A stretch of DNA of 20,232 nt, taken from positions 1 through 20,232 of IMG/VR virus record IMGVR_UViG_3300027704_000219. One strand, written 5' to 3'. The notes below the pieces were generated by a model. That model saw only the letters and a program-made list of their open reading frames with translations, did not search any database and was not told where the DNA came from. Positions 18,481 to 20,232 of the stretch are shown here, piece after piece (position 1 is the stretch's first letter; every line of letters begins with the position of its first letter). A program made the translations under genes and the position numbers. Source of the stretch: a virus.

Positions 18481-19655
18481 GGCACCACCACGATGGAGAC
18501 GTCAGCAGCGGTGCAGCTGGCCAGGGCGTTGTAGGCCACGGCCACGTCAGCCGCGGCCGGCGCGCCCGGCTTGGCTGCCACCTTCACGGTCAGCACCTCA
18601 AAGGTGGTGGACTGGGCGCCTCCGCTGAGCTGCGCCGGCAGGTACAGCCGCGCCAGCATGACTGGCTGGCCGATGCCAAGGGCGTTGATGTAGGCCGCGA
18701 CGGCAGCCTGGACCTGTGCGGCCACGGCCGTGGTGTAGCCGCTAAGTGCCTTCAGGCGGACCTCCACCGCCATCGGGGCGTCTGTCAGCTGGGAGTAGCG
18801 GATGGTGTGCGGCAGTCCGATGTCGTCGTTGACGGTCACGCTCGTGCTGCCGTGGGTGTAGGTGCCCGGGGTCTTCTTGAGCATGATGGCTTGCGCGATG
18901 CTCGCCGCGTCGCCGCCCTTGGCCACCACCGCAATGGAGTGGGCCGGCTGACCGTTGGCATCGGTTGTGTCGCCGTCGTTTTCGTAGATGGTGGCTGTCA
19001 CCACACCGGTCACGGCCTGCACGGCTCCGAGGATTCCGCCCAGCACGGTGAGCGACGGCAGGGCCACCGATTGGGCCTGACGCTGGCGCAGCTGCGCGTC
19101 GGTCTCCACGGGTGCGCCCTGCGACGCTGGCGCGCTGTTGGTGACGCTCTGCCACCCCAGCGTGGGGGTGGCGATCTTGGTGACGCTGCCAGCCGGGGCA
19201 GACACCGCGCCCTTGACCGTGCACGTGGCCGTGATGTTGATCGAGCCCGACGGGGGGATCACCACGGTCGCGGGCAGCGCCCACCGGTTGCCGTTGGCGT
19301 CGGATGCGATGCCGGCGTTGATGGTCGTGCCAGCCTGCCCCACCACGGTGAGCGTGACCTGGCTGGCCGTGGCCACTGCGCGAGCGATGCCGTTGATCTT
19401 GACCCGGCTGGACAAAGCCTCGCCCTGCGCCGTGGCCGGGCCTGCGGAGTTGAACGCATCCACGATGGCCAGGTTGGCGTCGTTGATGGCCGCGGCAACG
19501 ATGCCCAGAAACTGGCCGTCCTGGCTGTCGTTGCCCAGGTAGACGTCGGCACCGAAGATGGCCCGGTACTGACCATGCAGCCAAGTCAGGATGGCGGCAT
19601 AGTCCGGCGCGGTGATGCCGCTGGCGTCGATGGTCGGAGCGGTTGGAGAGGTCAT
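18477..19655 (-). CDS. Baseplate J-like protein (gpJ/gp47 family)
   Basis: The 392-residue protein matches the baseplate J family in length and layout. It has an N-terminal region (YAAILTWLHGQYRAIFGADV then YLGNDSQDGQFLGIVAAAIN), a central beta-rich section with AVATASQVTLTVVG and AGTTINAGIASDANGNRWAL, then GWQSVTNSAPASQGAPVETD with LRQRQAQSVALPS, and a C-terminal region AAVAAYINALGIGQPVMLAR. It forms part of the baseplate wedge in contractile-tailed phages. Both ends overlap neighbours as ATGA, and it directly follows a gp25-like gene, the usual order. Its presence supports a myovirus tail. Confidence 0.88.
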   Translation of the reverse strand: MTSPTAPTIDASGITAPDYAAILTWLHGQYRAIFGADVYLGNDSQDGQFLGIVAAAINDANLAIVDAFNSAGPATAQGEALSSRVKINGIARAVATASQVTLTVVGQAGTTINAGIASDANGNRWALPATVVIPPSGSINITATCTVKGAVSAPAGSVTKIATPTLGWQSVTNSAPASQGAPVETDAQLRQRQAQSVALPSLTVLGGILGAVQAVTGVVTATIYENDGDTTDANGQPAHSIAVVAKGGDAASIAQAIMLKKTPGTYTHGSTSVTVNDDIGLPHTIRYSQLTDAPMAVEVRLKALSGYTTAVAAQVQAAVAAYINALGIGQPVMLARLYLPAQLSGGAQSTTFEVLTVKVAAKPGAPAAADVAVAYNALASCTAADVSIVVVP

Positions 19656-20002
19656 AGCGTGGTGTCAACCTGAGCTGTGCCGTAGGCCGTTGTGATGGTC
19701 GCGGTCACGGAAAAGCGCCGCGTGTTGCCGTCGAAGTTGCTGCTGTATTCCGTGATCGCCGTCACCCCGGGCGTGCCCAGAATCCGGTCCTTGATGACCG
19801 CGTCGCGCGTCAGGGCCGTGCGCTTGCCCAGAACCTCGGTGTCCCAGGGCATGCCGTCGGTGGTGTCCACGAACCACTCCCCCAGGTTGAGCGCCAGCCT
19901 GGTGCGTACCGCCTGGGCCACGGCCTCGGGTGAGTTGACGAGCCAGTCCTGGCCGCTGCCCAGCGTGTAATCGCCGGCGGCATCGAGCTTGCGGTAGCGC
20001 AT
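19652..20002 (-). CDS. gp25/W-like baseplate wedge protein (Mu gp46 type)
   Basis: This 116-residue protein has SPEAVAQAVRTRLALNLGEW then FVDTTDGMPWDTEVLGKR, typical of gp25-type lysozyme-fold wedge proteins (Mu gp46/DUF2634 region). Catalytic activity is not expected; it is structural. It overlaps the baseplate J gene as ATGA and follows the spike gene by a 9-base gap, the standard V-W-J order. Confidence 0.82.
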   Translation of the reverse strand: MRYRKLDAAGDYTLGSGQDWLVNSPEAVAQAVRTRLALNLGEWFVDTTDGMPWDTEVLGKRTALTRDAVIKDRILGTPGVTAITEYSSNFDGNTRRFSVTATITTAYGTAQVDTTL

Positions 20003-20011
20003 CGGTCAGCC

Positions 20012-20232
20012 TCAGTTGGGTGTGCCCGTGTTGGGCGAGCCGTTCGGGTGGGTGTGGGTCTTGAGCGACTTGCCGCCCGCGGTGACGTCCTGCGTCACGG
20101 TCAGCGGGCCGATGAGGCTGGACGCCGCCGAGCCGCCGCCTGCTGGCGCGCCTTGCGAGATGGCGCCGTTGATCTGCACGTTGCCGTTGATGACCAGGCC
20201 GGCGGGAGCGGTGATCGTGACGACGCCGGCCT
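20012..20232 (-). CDS. Baseplate spike protein V C-terminus (partial, runs off window edge)
   Basis: The frame is open to the window end and encodes 73 C-terminal residues: beta-strand repeats (VVTITAPAGLVINGNVQING), then LTVTQDVTAGGKSLKTHTHP and a short NGSPNTGTPN tail. The HTH (His-Thr-His) triad is the iron-binding HxH motif of the membrane-piercing spike tip in gpV and Mu gp45 proteins. The TVTQDVTAGGKSL sequence is typical of phage spikes. The N-terminal OB domain lies outside the window. It is placed before gp25-like and J-like genes in the normal order. Confidence 0.85.
   Translation of the reverse strand, partial: AGVVTITAPAGLVINGNVQINGAISQGAPAGGGSAASSLIGPLTVTQDVTAGGKSLKTHTHPNGSPNTGTPN

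Noticed and set aside
18807-19673. 288-residue plus-strand frame
   Set aside because: Antisense to the baseplate J gene, with composition dominated by Arg, Gly and His.

Overview
The window is temperate-phage DNA. It is GC-rich and tightly packed, with most neighbouring genes overlapping by ATGA, GTGA or TGATG junctions. Codon use and the gene types suggest a myovirus-like phage of a betaproteobacterium, probably Burkholderiales/Comamonadaceae. That host is an inference from recalled family resemblance; nothing in the window proves it. I see no clear host housekeeping genes.

Layout. (1) Positions 1-3024, minus strand: a leftward replication operon with small genes, an HNH protein, a lambda O-like replication protein carrying an internal repeat cluster, and the start of a P-like gene cut by the window edge. 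(2) Positions 3048-3258, minus strand: a complete tRNA-Gly(UCC), preceded by a highly structured RNA element ending in a U-tract. (3) Positions 3329-4231: the control region. It holds a short plus-strand gene, a minus-strand Cro/YdaS-like repressor, a plus-strand CI-like gene truncated just after its helix-turn-helix, and CTAAC-N5-GTTAG operator palindromes on both sides of the truncated gene. This is a mirror image of the lambda OR-cI-OL layout. (4) Positions 4273-14212, plus strand: a long early operon with a recombination set (coiled-coil protein, Sak4-like P-loop ATPase, SSB-like protein, DEDD 3'-5' exonuclease), a lipoprotein, membrane microproteins, many small cysteine-rich or DUF551-type proteins, and finally a tyrosine integrase that lacks its N-terminal domains and the box I arginine. 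(5) Positions 14216-14499: an attP-like region containing the 3' portion of a tRNA-Pro(UGG) gene, GTTAGA repeats and two terminators. (6) Positions 14533-20232, minus strand: a lysis cassette (spanin pair with Rz1 nested in Rz, endolysin, two holin-like proteins), followed upstream by the tail fibre/chaperone and baseplate genes (DUF2612, gpJ, gp25/W, and the spike tip of gpV, cut by the window edge).

How it fits together. The repressor/operator region should control two divergent early transcripts: leftward for replication and rightward for recombination and integration. The late tail and lysis genes run leftward and converge with the early operon at the attP region. Because phage genes lie on both sides of the tRNA-Pro fragment, the sequence reads as an unintegrated (attP) form, a permuted assembly or tandem prophages, not as a simple prophage end. 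The truncated CI and the degenerate integrase together suggest that lysogeny functions are decaying or have been rewired. The most novel-looking element is the roughly 130-nt structured RNA upstream of the tRNA.
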